A DNA stretch of 64,000 nucleotides from assembly GCA_916048095.2 (NCBI GenBank), contig OU696576.1, positions 856,001 to 920,000 of the forward strand. The letters are read 5' to 3'. Of this stretch, positions 36,101 through 40,500 are shown in pieces. Below the pieces are notes generated by a model that was not told where the DNA came from, did not search any database, and worked only from the letters and a program-made list of their open reading frames with translations. This DNA comes from Sacculina carcini. Its lineage: Eukaryota > Arthropoda > Thecostraca > Sacculinidae. The translations under genes and the position numbers were made by a program. Within the stretch, counting starts at the first letter, position 1, and each line of letters starts with the position of its first letter.

Positions 36101-36264
36101 TTTTCCGAACCAATGAGTAGTACAGGAGTGAGCCATATGAGCACCCTTGTCAAGACTCACCGAAAATCTCGACACATTAGAGTGTCCTTGTTGAACTTCT
36201 CCTCCCAGATGGCGACAGGACTAGAGTCCGTTTTCATTGCACCAGCTATACTATCCTTCATCAT
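218..36264 (-). CDS. UBR1/2: UBR1/UBR2-type E3 ubiquitin ligase (N-recognin), 27 exons placed
   Basis: Spliced gene assembled from exons that read as one UBR1/UBR2-like protein of about 2,170 residues (vertebrate UBR1/2 are near 1,750; the excess is low-complexity inserts). Family role: recognise N-terminal degrons and ubiquitinate the substrate with an E2 in cytosol or nucleus. Order: N-terminal region (about 1-86), UBR box zinc fold (87-165), ClpS-like type-2 pocket with [10 protein letters not shown] (near 300), helical scaffold, basic coiled segment (near 1,180-1,210), RING with [11 protein letters not shown] (near 1,450) and FLCPLC, then C-terminal cap with LCSQSYCC and the end TDWQNL. 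Exon ends: 36264-36161, 30812-30659, 30105-29957, 28816-28582, 28011-27724, 27425-27315, 26350-26159, 25806-25669, 25385-25190, 22246-22071, 21725-21571, 21328-21019, 19793-19689, 19233-19120, 18732-18568, 18336-18174, 17458-17245, 16110-15834, 15115-14589, 14236-13592, 13020-12819, 12403-12258, 11851-~11751, 11192-10108, 9843-9714, 922-691, 411-218. One small exon between exons 22 and 23 is unresolved. I cannot decide between UBR1 and UBR2. Confidence 0.93.
438..530 (-). repeat. Short interspersed repeat (reverse), GCGCTCTATATAAATGG type
   Basis: On the minus strand it reads GCGCATTCGAGATGTAAT, AATTGCGCTCTATATAAATG and a short A/T tail, sitting in UBR intron 26. A diverged copy lies at 30,497-30,565. 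This kind of tail (GCGCTATATAAAT) is typical of L2/CR1-type LINE or SINE 3' ends in invertebrates. Confidence 0.55.
691..922 (-). CDS. UBR1/2: UBR exon 26, C-terminal zinc-rich cap
   Basis: Codes [48 protein letters not shown] and [14 protein letters not shown]. The Cys/His pattern is that of the C-terminal cap (autoinhibitory) domain of UBR1/2. Acceptor (TG)nTCAG, donor CGCG|GTACGT. Confidence 0.96.
1270..2850 (+). mobile_element. Helitron-like nonautonomous element, copy A
   Basis: Starts TCTATATATATAAAAGAG followed by a GTCTGTCTG/GT tract, a typical 5' end of nonautonomous Helitrons. About 1.5 kb of AT-rich noncoding DNA follows, then a GC hairpin CCGCACGACGGGCGGG at 2,809. A second copy lies at 5,134-6,350. 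Inside copy A a segment of about 340 bases is tandemly duplicated (about 1,965-2,290 and 2,305-2,650). No transposase frame. Confidence 0.65.
2800..4660 (+). repeat. Helitron-type 3' hairpin units, first array
   Basis: The motif CCGCAC(G/A)ACGGGCGGG, preceded by TGAATT(G/A)TT and followed by TTTAAAT or TTTTAATGCTA, recurs at about 2,809, 3,189, 3,370, 4,188 and 4,637. A relaxed form (TTCCTCATGTCGGGCGGG) lies near 4,480. Between them are AT-rich spacers of 180-450 bases sharing blocks such as ATGAGGCGGGTTGAG. The last two units belong to a segment of about 465 bases repeated at 4,675-5,125. Confidence 0.65.
4212..5127 (+). repeat. Tandem duplication, unit about 465 bases
   Basis: The block beginning ATATATACATAAAGAAG at about 4,217 and ending in the hairpin plus TTTTAATGCT is repeated almost exactly from about 4,680. 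AGAAATTATC lies at 4,231 and 4,696, an offset of 465. A few substitutions separate the copies. Confidence 0.8.
5134..6350 (+). mobile_element. Helitron-like nonautonomous element, copy B
   Basis: Starts TATATATATAAAAGAGATCC directly after a unit ending TTTTAATGCTAG, as expected for Helitron insertion next to a CTAG end. It matches copy A through CCACCCTCCTTGG, CACGTTGGAAATTTTCTTG and the later block CAGCTATTATGCGCACTTGC, and ends in the hairpin at 6,330. It lacks the internal 340-base duplication of copy A. Confidence 0.65.
6320..8217 (+). repeat. Helitron-type hairpin units, second array, ending CTAG
   Basis: Further hairpin units at about 6,330, 6,740, 6,922, 7,046, 7,208, 7,273, 7,459, 7,639, 7,769, 7,931, 7,999 and 8,189. 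The spacers are related to each other (for example 6,950-7,230 and 7,670-7,960). The last unit ends TTTTAATGCTAG|T at 8,217, a Helitron-style terminus. It resembles the tandem-unit arrays of Helentron-associated (DINE-like) elements. Confidence 0.6.
8290..9435 (-). mobile_element. CR1-like LINE fragment (reverse transcriptase C-terminal half and 3' end)
   Basis: On the minus strand the translation gives, in order, pieces of a non-LTR reverse transcriptase: [58 protein letters not shown], and the tail [19 protein letters not shown] followed by [18 protein letters not shown]. Frameshifts and stops separate them, so the copy is dead. The 3' end resembles the copy at 17,975-18,080. It lies in UBR intron 25, in the same direction as the gene. 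Confidence 0.8.
9460..9595 (+). repeat. GT-rich microsatellite
   Basis: Imperfect (GT)n with GTGAGA and GTAAGT interruptions. On the UBR strand it is (CA)n near the 5' end of intron 25, complementary to (UG)n at that intron's 3' end (923-950). Confidence 0.85.
9714..9843 (-). CDS. UBR1/2: UBR exon 25
   Basis: Codes [31 protein letters not shown] and LINK, matching WCxDxx..YPRKxNxLIxLPxDYSxLINQ. Acceptor TGTTTTAG, donor AAG|GTGCTC, phase 0. The following intron (923-9,713) holds the largest transposon nest of the gene. Confidence 0.93.
10108..11192 (-). CDS. UBR1/2: UBR exon 24, large C-terminal scaffold exon
   Basis: Three hundred and sixty-one codons. It starts [13 protein letters not shown] with seven Gly. 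Conserved blocks include [20 protein letters not shown] (family: CAFTIQAIENLL), [15 protein letters not shown] (family: CLLxIDxFHVLVG) and [16 protein letters not shown] (family: CAALFFHYLLGVxPP). GC-rich, unlike its introns. Acceptor ATATCAG, donor ATCAG|GTGTGTG; the shared codon with exon 25 is Arg. Confidence 0.94.
11193..11245 (-). repeat. CA/TG microsatellite at UBR exon 24 acceptor
   Basis: (CA)n on the plus strand, so (UG)n in the UBR transcript immediately 5' of ATATCAG. It stands where a polypyrimidine tract would be expected. Confidence 0.85.
11751..11851 (-). CDS. UBR1/2: UBR exon 23 (3' edge uncertain)
   Basis: After GTTTACAG reads [19 protein letters not shown] and REMLRKF, resembling the YSNSIKEMVxxF segment of UBR1/2. 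The entry phase needs one base from an upstream exon that I could not place between 11,852 and 12,257. The exit is probably ATG|GTCTCT, a weak donor that gives phase 0 into exon 24. Confidence 0.6.
12258..12403 (-). CDS. UBR1/2: UBR exon 22
   Basis: Codes [19 protein letters not shown], then [20 protein letters not shown]. It sits after the RING in a poorly conserved stretch. Acceptor TTGCCATAG, donor GGCGA|GTACAT, leaving two bases. Neither exon 23 nor exon 24 accepts that phase, so another exon must follow. Confidence 0.75.
12640..12780 (+). repeat. CA-rich microsatellite in UBR intron 21
   Basis: Imperfect ACAC array with ACATGC and ACAAAC interruptions. It lies in the 415-base intron between exons 21 and 22 and reads UG in the transcript. 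Confidence 0.85.
12819..13020 (-). CDS. UBR1/2: UBR exon 21, RING C-terminal half
   Basis: Codes [20 protein letters not shown], then [16 protein letters not shown] gives the last RING Cys pair. The acceptor TTCTGACAG|A is preferred over the inner GATGTGAG because it keeps the family's DLxxGEYLCPLC lead-in and the phase. Donor ACG|GTAGGC, phase 0. Confidence 0.93.
13478..13590 (+). repeat. GT tracts and L2-like tail in UBR intron 20
   Basis: (GT)12 at about 13,478-13,500, then GCGCCTTAGAGACCCTC and GGGCGCTATATAAAT, a common 3' tail of invertebrate LINE/SINE repeats (related tail at 41,430-41,450), then GTGTGTGTGG up to the exon 20 donor. Transcript sense is CA near the 5' splice site. Confidence 0.65.
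13592..14236 (-). CDS. UBR1/2: UBR exon 20, RING domain N-terminal half
   Basis: Begins with a Ser/Thr-rich linker of about 100 residues, then [29 protein letters not shown], a spacer, and [19 protein letters not shown]. The CxxC and CGHxMHxxCW residues are the RING zinc ligands of UBR1/2, where the E2 binds. Donor CTTAG|GTGACA; AG plus A of exon 21 gives Arg. Confidence 0.95.
14589..15115 (-). CDS. UBR1/2: UBR exon 19, basic coiled segment with poly-Gly and poly-Ala
   Basis: Starts [20 protein letters not shown] (family: GQKDMITWILQMF). It contains a run of eight Gly, the basic helix [18 protein letters not shown] (family: RKRKAEAARLxRxKIMAQM), eleven Ala and a Ser/Ala/Val-rich tail. The runs come from GCC/GGC trinucleotide repeats. 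Acceptor GTGTGAAG directly after an (AC)43 tract, donor CACAG|GTGAAC. Confidence 0.9.
15119..15204 (+). repeat. (AC)43 perfect microsatellite
   Basis: Uninterrupted AC dinucleotides, (UG)n in the UBR transcript. It ends four bases before the GAAG acceptor of exon 19. The longest perfect dinucleotide run of the window. Confidence 0.95.
15458..15810 (+). mobile_element. tRNA-Val-derived SINE, full-length copy
   Basis: Head TGGTGCAGTTGTTAGAACAC (A-box-like) and GGTTCGAAACCC (B box) with a CCCGC-CTCACAA-GCGGG anticodon arm (CAC, Val). The acceptor stem does not pair, so it is not a tRNA gene. The body includes ATGATGGTACCAGATATCAG and GTAGCAGCTGCCACTTAGGC, with an AACCTTT tail. Headless copies lie at 28,020-28,270 (minus) and 49,128-49,372 (plus). 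Its tail ends about 25 bases from the donor of UBR exon 18. Confidence 0.8.
15834..16110 (-). CDS. UBR1/2: UBR exon 18
   Basis: Codes [34 protein letters not shown] and, after a Gly/Thr-rich linker, [15 protein letters not shown]. It matches the LQxxxHILALGLLEEKQ block. Acceptor GTCGCACAG, donor CTG|GTTAGT. A SINE copy ends about 25 bases into the following intron. Confidence 0.9.
16480..16690 (+). repeat. 22 bp minisatellite, about 9.5 copies
   Basis: Unit CTGGAAACTAAACCTGCRCC plus GC/AC, repeated with G/A and C/A variants. It directly precedes a LINE fragment at 16,695 and may be a subterminal repeat of that element or of its insertion site. UBR intron 17. Confidence 0.9.
16695..17030 (+). 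mobile_element. Non-LTR retrotransposon 3' fragment (plus strand)
   Basis: Plus-strand pieces [38 protein letters not shown] and [10 protein letters not shown] match the post-RT segment seen in many LINEs (RPDGLTL..GR.LVWD, ..KYxDLxxxYxFxPxAxET). Frames are broken between pieces. Related 3' ends at 47,860-47,985 (plus) and 29,085-29,185 (minus). Confidence 0.65.
17245..17458 (-). CDS. UBR1/2: UBR exon 17
   Basis: Codes [20 protein letters not shown], then [15 protein letters not shown] and [10 protein letters not shown]. It matches the FYHYSK..HSKAE..LPPPxxPxF block of UBR1/2. Acceptor GGTTGTAG, donor AAACG|GTTTGT, with the Arg codon shared with exon 18. Confidence 0.93.
17975..18080 (-). 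mobile_element. CR1-like LINE 3' end, truncated
   Basis: Shares TACATATTTGTGAATTATG, GCTCGAGCTTTCCCGTCTCC and following sequence with the 3' end of the LINE at 8,290-8,350. Strongly 5'-truncated copy in UBR intron 16. Confidence 0.55.
18086..18163 (+). repeat. (GT)n microsatellite after UBR exon 16
   Basis: Nearly pure GT of about 39 units with one GA. In the UBR transcript it is (CA)n starting about 10 bases after the exon 16 donor. The acceptor end of the same intron (17,478-17,512) is (UG)n. Confidence 0.95.
18174..18336 (-). CDS. UBR1/2: UBR exon 16
   Basis: Codes [19 protein letters not shown] and ends GKGVYELKP, matching REIIHLLCIEPxPHS..GVYELK. The acceptor is (TG)nTAG|ATAATTCAG; the next AG would drop IIQ. 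The donor is CCAG|GTCTCTC, and G joins AG of exon 17 as Glu. Confidence 0.93.
18568..18732 (-). CDS. UBR1/2: UBR exon 15
   Basis: Fifty-five codons: [40 protein letters not shown] and TREDCLKKE. It matches the LIEEML..VGERYxPGVG block. Acceptor CCTCACAG, donor GAG|GTGCCT, phase 0. Confidence 0.93.
19120..19233 (-). CDS. UBR1/2: UBR exon 14
   Basis: Thirty-eight codons: [19 protein letters not shown], then [18 protein letters not shown]. It continues the DIIMLQxxASxxDPNxF motif of the family. Acceptor GGGGGGCAG, donor GCC|GTAAGT. Confidence 0.92.
19372..19536. repeat. CA-TG inverted microsatellite
   Basis: CA tract (19,376-19,406) meeting a GT tract (19,407-19,530) at ACACATGTGTGTG, a palindromic dinucleotide array in UBR intron 13 able to fold on itself. 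Confidence 0.85.
19689..19793 (-). CDS. UBR1/2: UBR exon 13
   Basis: Thirty-five codons: [20 protein letters not shown], then SEIQDRDIQ. It is nearly identical in pattern to the AEMWRRNGLSL..YDKDI block of UBR1/2. Acceptor TTACCAG, donor CAG|GTATCT, phase 0 at both ends. Confidence 0.94.
20221..21018 (+). repeat. CA/GA mosaic microsatellite field, about 0.75 kb
   Basis: Repeating blocks of (CA)n, (AG)n and AGAGAGTCACAGAC make a higher-order array up to the donor of UBR exon 12. The sub-block CACAGAGAGTCACAGACA recurs roughly every 60-80 bases from 20,560 on. A GT-rich piece interrupts at 20,310-20,365. Confidence 0.85.
21019..21328 (-). CDS. UBR1/2: UBR exon 12
   Basis: Codes [16 protein letters not shown], a Ser-rich repeat (three LSSS units from an ATG/ATA trinucleotide run), then [20 protein letters not shown] and [11 protein letters not shown]. 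It matches the [14 protein letters not shown] motif of UBR1/2. Acceptor TATGTAG, donor CAG|GTGTGTG. Confidence 0.93.
21571..21725 (-). CDS. UBR1/2: UBR exon 11 (GC-type 5' splice site)
   Basis: Codes [20 protein letters not shown], then [15 protein letters not shown]. It matches the HIEVDPDWE..WCACDE block. The phase with exon 12 only works if the intron begins at GCAAGT (CG|GCAAGT), a GC-AG intron. The GT four bases further would break the frame. Confidence 0.9.
22071..22246 (-). CDS. UBR1/2: UBR exon 10
   Basis: Codes [31 protein letters not shown] and [16 protein letters not shown]. It corresponds to the DLKYVLISKPT..FLEGF block of UBR1/2. Acceptor (TG)nCAG, donor GAG|GTAACT. Confidence 0.92.
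22430..22505 (+). repeat. LINE/SINE 3' tail with (GATT)n
   Basis: AAAGCGCGTGCCCAGCGATT then CAATAAAGCATTGATTGATT, a common retroposon 3' end with a tetranucleotide tail. UBR intron 9. The body of the element is not recognisable. Confidence 0.5.
23045..25180 (+). repeat. 14 bp minisatellite, about 150 copies
   Basis: Unit ATGGAAATGATCGT with single-base variants (GATCAT, GATCTT, GATTGT, TTGGAA, ATGAAA). The array is 2.1 kb and almost free of indels. Since 14 is not a multiple of 3 and the minus-strand unit has no stop in any frame, all three minus frames stay open for hundreds of codons (42-base, 14-residue period). These are not genes. It fills most of UBR intron 9 and stops about 12 bases from the exon 9 donor. 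Confidence 0.97.
25190..25385 (-). CDS. UBR1/2: UBR exon 9
   Basis: Codes [18 protein letters not shown], then [19 protein letters not shown], a well conserved stretch of UBR1/2. Acceptor CATGCAG. The donor CTC|GTACGT lies about 12 bases before a 2.1 kb minisatellite. One base is left over and is completed by AG of exon 10. Confidence 0.92.
25669..25806 (-). CDS. UBR1/2: UBR exon 8
   Basis: Forty-six codons from [20 protein letters not shown] to NDSKKVFAK. It matches the conserved LWKxAR..WH segment of UBR1/2. Acceptor GATGGCAG, donor AAG|GTCACC, phase 0. Confidence 0.9.
26159..26350 (-). CDS. UBR1/2: UBR exon 7
   Basis: Sixty-four codons from [17 protein letters not shown] to [19 protein letters not shown]. 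It aligns with the helical linker after the ClpS-like domain. Acceptor TTGTCAG, donor GAG|GTGTGTGTG, which runs straight into a microsatellite. Confidence 0.9.
26475..26745 (-). mobile_element. SINE with tRNA-like head (minus strand)
   Basis: On the minus strand GCCTCGTAGCCGAGTGGCTA and CAGGGTTCGATTCCCTGG (B box) begin a tRNA-like head of about 75 bases. A body follows (GTTTCTTAAAGAGATAGCCC, then TATTGGCCGTGACTGCGAGA). The anticodon arm is imperfect and the loop lacks the usual T, so it is read as a SINE and not a tRNA gene. UBR intron 6. Confidence 0.6.
27027..27302 (+). repeat. GT microsatellite with GTCAGT interruptions
   Basis: Imperfect (GT)n with CAGT every 10-25 bases. It is (CA)n in the UBR transcript, within 15 bases of the exon 6 donor (27,315). 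The acceptor end of the same intron has UG tracts (26,360-26,455). Confidence 0.93.
27315..27425 (-). CDS. UBR1/2: UBR exon 6, ClpS-like domain
   Basis: Thirty-seven codons: [11 protein letters not shown], then [18 protein letters not shown]. It matches the second half of the ClpS-like domain of UBR1/2 (ATxIDxxGRRAVKAGD). Acceptor GGGCAG after a CA/TG tract, donor CAG|GTGTCT, phase 0 at both ends. Confidence 0.93.
27724..28011 (-). CDS. UBR1/2: UBR exon 5, start of ClpS-like domain
   Basis: Codes [20 protein letters not shown], a His/Asp/Glu-rich insert ([14 protein letters not shown]) and then [15 protein letters not shown]. The last piece is the start of the ClpS-like fold that binds bulky hydrophobic N-termini. 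Donor CAG|GTGGGG. The acceptor (TTTGAATAG) sits about 10 bases after the tail of a SINE. Confidence 0.93.
28015..28275 (-). mobile_element. SINE copy (headless) abutting UBR exon 5 acceptor
   Basis: Reverse complement of the body of the SINE at 15,540-15,810, including the GTGTGTTCATAAGCTTCGAC block and the tail GGCATTTAACCTTTGACC. The tail lies about 10 bases from the AATAG acceptor of exon 5. Confidence 0.85.
28582..28816 (-). CDS. UBR1/2: UBR exon 4, end of UBR box
   Basis: Starts [20 protein letters not shown], the family signature that closes the UBR box. It then runs into a low-complexity Ala/Ser/Thr/Asp insert (about 50 residues) absent from vertebrate UBR1/2. Acceptor GGTATAG, donor ATACAG|GTGCAA, phase 0. 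Confidence 0.94.
29085..29185 (-). mobile_element. LINE 3' end fragment (minus strand)
   Basis: On the minus strand codes [16 protein letters not shown] then stop, and continues as CGTTTGTAAATAT. It is the same 3' end as at 47,930-47,990. Embedded in the GT field. Confidence 0.65.
29790..29887 (-). pseudogene. Partial duplicate of UBR exon 3
   Basis: Repeats 29,928-30,025 at an offset of 138 bases, covering the last 70 or so exon bases, the donor and adjoining GT repeat. The two coding differences are synonymous (Lys AAG/AAA, Gln CAG/CAA). The 5' part of the exon and its acceptor are missing, so it should not be spliced in. Confidence 0.85.
29957..30105 (-). CDS. UBR1/2: UBR exon 3, first part of UBR box
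   Basis: Codes [19 protein letters not shown], then CVLCRDCF and IHQHH. These hold most of the zinc-binding Cys/His of the UBR box that binds basic N-terminal residues. Acceptor GTTCAG, donor CACAG|GTTCC. Two leftover bases (AG) are completed by A of exon 4 to give HHRYKM. A partial copy of this exon lies 138 bp downstream in transcript direction (29,790-29,887). Confidence 0.95.
30240..30490 (+). repeat. CA-rich microsatellite in UBR intron 2
   Basis: (CA)14 followed by imperfect CA with ACATAC, ACAAAC and GCAGACATAC interruptions. UG in the transcript. Followed by a diverged copy of the short repeat also seen at 438-530. Confidence 0.85.
30659..30812 (-). CDS. UBR1/2: UBR exon 2
   Basis: Codes [15 protein letters not shown] through [13 protein letters not shown], matching the stretch just before the UBR box in UBR1/2. 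The acceptor is TTGAAACAG behind a (TG) run and the donor is GAG|GTTCGT. It ends in phase 0. Confidence 0.88.
31200..36150. other. UBR intron 1, no gene seen
   Basis: AT-rich noncoding sequence of 5 kb with no coding signal on either strand. It contains hAT-like MITE ends (31,718-31,733, 34,391-34,560), a GGGTGATCATACGTCC repeat at about 31,379, CA/GT tracts (31,910-31,932, 32,048-32,130, 33,077-33,178), an AAGTTAGT tandem at 34,697-34,727 and a degenerate GTACAAGGTA-type repeat at 35,028-35,130. Confidence 0.7.
34391..34560. mobile_element. hAT-like MITE, about 170 bp
   Basis: Left end CAGGAGCGGAGCCAGG and right end CCTGGCGCCGCCACTG are imperfect inverted repeats (right end reversed: CAGTGGCGGCGCCAGG). 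The 8 bp flanks are similar (CTCCTGGC and TTCCTGCC), as for an old hAT target duplication. The same right end occurs alone at 31,718-31,733. Confidence 0.5.
36161..36264 (-). CDS. UBR1/2: UBR exon 1 (start codon exon)
   Basis: Reads from a double ATG at 36264 through [20 protein letters not shown] and ends CG|GTGAGT. The two leftover bases join C of the next exon as an Arg codon. The frame stays open upstream of the ATG to a good acceptor (TTTCTTTCAG) near 36,327, so translation could start in an earlier exon. The N-terminus of this family is poorly conserved, so the start is the least certain point. Confidence 0.7.
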
Positions 36265-37507
36265 TATCAGCTGAGCAACGACGAATCGATAGCAAACGGT
36301 TGAAGGGAACCACAACGCAAATGACTGAAAGAAAGCACTGCGTTTACGCAGGTGCAGTTTATTGAAGTGTTAAAAGCAATTATAATCACACACGGTATCC
36401 ATATTTAAATTCACGATTAAACGCACATTACCACGAAACAGCACCAACAAAAGCACCAAGGTCACAACTGCATACTACACTTTCTTTTCCCTTTCTCTTG
36501 TGTTCATGTTCTCTTTGTGATTCGTAATTGTCTGTGTGATGTGAATTAATATTGTGAATTAGAAATTACACTCGATTTGATCATGTACCACATGGATCAA
36601 ATCACAGTAATCAGAGCTCTCAACACAAAAAGTAGTCTTTAAAAAGTGGTTTCTCGTGATAGGTGTGCTTAAAATATAGTTCTTGAAAAATTGAATGTAC
36701 CATTTGCGTTGTTAATGTCTCGCTTGTTTTGAGCAAAATTTCGGTGCTCGTTGGGTTTATTGCTTAGGGGTACTCGCCGAAATTTATCATGCTTCTGGTG
36801 AGACTTGTAGCAATTATTTGCTTCATTTGGTGTTTGTATGCTGCTAATATGTTGTTTGCGTCAGTGGAATAAAATTCGTCCGTAGAACTAGCTCCTTGTT
36901 CTTCCGATTTTAGATTCATAATTTGAGCTTGCATTCATTGAGCGGCTTCGTGCGAGTTGTACTTTTATCTATAGTCTCCGTATAACATTCCTTGTTTTTC
37001 TCAGTAACTTTTATGCAAGTTACACTCGAGTTTTATGTCCCATTACATTGTGGATTTTTGTGATGCGCACTGTTATTCTGTTGTACCGTATTCTTGGTGA
37101 AAAAATAGAACGCATTATGCGCGCGCGTGATATCTGGTAGAATCTGCCTATATAGTCTTCATACTGGTCCTTAGCCCAATATTACTATCTAAGGTCAAAT
37201 ATTGTGTCACTTTGCTCCATTTGTAGCCCCGTGTCTTCTATCAACAGGTACATGATTGGCTTCGACCGCATGCTCTCGGTGTATAGCGCTGCTGATGGTG
37301 GTCGTTCGCCCTGGAGCCGGCTGCGACGAGTGTGCAGCGCGCCCGTCTTCTCTCGTTCCGTCATCGTGTCCACTGTTGTCGTCCCATTCGTCCTCGTCAT
37401 CGACAATTACACGACTGACGGCCGATCACAATCAGCTGCCGTCATGCGCTAGTGGCAAGAGATCCTCGGTGGCGGCGGCGGCCGGCGCTGCGTCCAATGA
37501 CGCGAGC
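36265..37507. promoter_or_regulatory. Shared divergent upstream region of UBR and SLMAP
   Basis: The two start codons face away from each other with 1,243 bases between them. The interval is largely free of CA/TG repeats, unlike the flanking introns, and turns GC-rich from about 37,290 towards SLMAP. A good acceptor at about 36,327 on the minus strand suggests a noncoding UBR exon further inside. A short relic of the Helitron-like hairpin unit (GGGACGGGCCGC) lies at about 36,015. Core promoter motifs are not clear enough to call. Confidence 0.5.
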
Positions 37508-37558
37508 ATGGGACCTCGTGCAGCGCTCATTGGCCAGCCCAAGTCTCATCCATTTCAG
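37508..37558 (+). CDS. SLMAP: SLMAP exon 1
   Basis: Codes [17 protein letters not shown] and ends CAG|GTGACG in phase 0. It equals the short first coding exon of SLMAP, which ends in SHPFQ. The upstream in-frame stretch is Ala/Ser-rich and unlike the family. Confidence 0.9.
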
Positions 37559-40500
37559 GTGACGCTGGCTTTCACGGTGCGGTATTCATCGGTTCATCTG
37601 TGTGTCGTGCTAGTTTCATTTAAAAGGCTTCCTCCTTCACGCCCTTCGTTTTATCCGGACAGTGACATTCAGCCCTGGCTTGACAGGCAGGCATTGTTGA
37701 GTTGGTAGTGTTTCAATGTCGTTTTCAGTGCGCAACACACGAGGAGAAGGTTAGTCTGTGATCACCGAACAATATCACATTGAAACACATTGGAACGTTC
37801 AAATACCAACTTCTTCCTGCTATCACTGGGCACCACTGGCTTACACTAGAGAGCAACAGCATAAAAACCCAGAAGAACCGGGATCGATTCGCTACTAGAC
37901 CACTGGGACCGCGTGACAAACGTGGTGTGTCTTTGGTAATTGTCAGGCACGGTGGCTGGTCTTTTATTGGGCGTGTTCGGTTGATAGCACAAGCACGTTG
38001 TCCCAATCGGACGCCGCAATTCAGAGCGATTTTCTCTTCAATCTTGCCAATATATAATTGATCCCATGTCGTGTTGGTTGTGCCGACATTGAAAACGCAG
38101 TATGGTGTGTGTTGTGTTCTGCTAGTAAGCTGCTTATTTAAAGTAAAGTAAAGTAAATTGCTTTATTGCACTCCAATAAGTTGGCTTTTCAGTACAAACA
38201 ACATAAACACAAACATATGCACATACTAGGATGAAAATACACCATACATGAATCTAGCAGCATCATAATTTAGCCGCTTTCTTCCAGCTTCAGTTCTGAT
38301 TGAAGGATAAATTATATCTTTTTTGCGTGTTTTCTTATTTGTGTGTGTGTGTGTGTGTGTGTGTGGGTGTGTGTGTGCGTGTGTGTGTGCGTGTTGGTAC
38401 ACAGGAGCGTTACCTGAACTTGCAGAGACCGGAGAAGATCGGACGGGCCGTATCTCGCGGCCACGCGTCCACCAATGATGCTCTGTTCGACTGCAAAGTG
38501 TTGTCCAGGAACCATGCGCTGCTCTGGTTTGAAGACGGCAAGGTAGCCAACAACTCACCTCGCTAGACAGTAGTTTGGCTTCGTAGCCAGCGCATCTCAC
38601 GCACAATCCAGCATCTTGGGTTCGATTCCCGGACAGTGCGCTGGCTTTGGCAAAACGCATTATAATTGACCTCTTCTGTCTAGTACAGTGGCTCCCAAAC
38701 TTTTGCAGGCTGGCGCCTCCTTGGTTCCCCGGTTAATTCCTAGCTCCCCCACCTCCACACAAACACATATAGAAACAAACGTGTATTTCATATATTCAAA
38801 ACAAAACAAATGTGTATTCCACAAATATTACCCAATTTAATAAACCAATTTATTGTTTAGCAGTTTTGACCGCTTCAACAACATGGAATGGTAAATAAAT
38901 ATTGTACCAGTAACCCTCATTGTCTCACACTTCATCCCTCACCGCCCTTCACCGATCTTTCCACCGCTCCTAGGGTTGTGGTCTGATGTGATCTTTCCAC
39001 CGCTCCACTGGTCTAATCCATTGTTCCGCAAATTGTGGGCAATAAAGGGATTGCCAAGTGAGGAATTCAAGGTCGGACAGAACAGGACAACTATGTGTGT
39101 GTGTTTTATCAATCATAATTCGTTTATTCTCATTCCTACAGGGCCAAGACGAAATTCAGTCAAACATTATGTGGTATTCGCCGGTGAGGTTTATTGTTCT
39201 GAACTAATTAATTGTACAAGTATTGTGTGATGTGAGTGTTCTTACACGTGTATTTATTGTTACACGTGTTACGTGTATTTATTCATTATTTTCTTTTCCA
39301 ACTCTCTATAATTTTTTCTTTTCCAACTCTCTTTCTATCTTAATCTTTTGGGCGCTTCCGGTACATGGGGCCACCTTAGGGTGGTAATAGTGCTTGCACT
39401 CTTCCCATGCTACTGGACTTGCCTGTAATTAATAAATAATAATAAGTATACATTCATGTGTGTGTGTGTGTGTTGTCAGTTTTACTTGAAGGACACAAAG
39501 AGTAGCAACGGCACGTATGTCAACAAGGAGCGTTTGGTGTCGTCCAGTTCTGAGGAGTCGGCGCCTTGCGAGGTTAGCTCGGGCGATATTGTTCAGTTCG
39601 GCGTCGATGTTGTCGACAATTCCAACCAGGGTGAGTGACGGCTCATGGTGACGTCACAAACACGCGGTCACTTGAAGTCTGATGTGATATCGTCATTGTA
39701 CGTGTGTACATTGTACGTGTGTACGTTGTTCAGGATGTCTGGCACCGAATAATCTCGAGCTGCTGAGGGAATCCACGGCATTGGGACCGGGGTATTGTAC
39801 AAGTCCTCCTGGTGGATTTGATGTTGTATTGGCGTCTGAGTTTAGTGTGCTGTGCAGTGTTGCACGGTGTGTGTGTGTGTGTGTGTGTATGTGTGATGCT
39901 TAATTGCAATCTGGACAGGGGTAATTGATTAAATCATTTTATGTTTTGTGGTAATTCAGGCGTGCTTTTTCTGCTAAACTTTTTCTGTGTTCTGAGTGTT
40001 TGTGAGCAGTTCCGGTTCCGCTAGTTCATCTGATTTAATTTTCACTGTTTCTTCTCTCTGTTTCTTCTCTCTGTTTCTGGATGATCAAGGTACATGCGAG
40101 TTGCAGGCATGCAGTCAAAACCATTCGCGCTCTTCCATTTTCATATCTCTCTTTGATTTCAATAATGATTCACATAATGATTTTGCGTTTTTACATTTGC
40201 TTGCATCAATATGAAGTACTTCAATTGTTCCCATATTGAATTGCCTCTTATAATTGATACGTTTCTTAACTTTCCTTGTTACCGTTGTTACTGTTACTGT
40301 TACTGTTATTGTTATTGTTACTGTTGCTGTTGACAGCGATGCACAACTGTATTATCGCCATGCTCAAACTGTTCCTTCCCGACGGTAGCGAGGCTAAAAC
40401 CAGGTACGTTCTCTCTTTCTTACTGTTGCCATTTCAACATTGATTGTTATTAGTAACTGCTATAAATTTATAATTACGCATTCGAACACATTGGCTACGA

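Noticed and set aside
37256..37507. Longer SLMAP N-terminus from ATG at 37,256
   Set aside because: In frame and without stops, but Ala/Ser/Arg-rich and absent from SLMAP relatives; kept only as an alternative.
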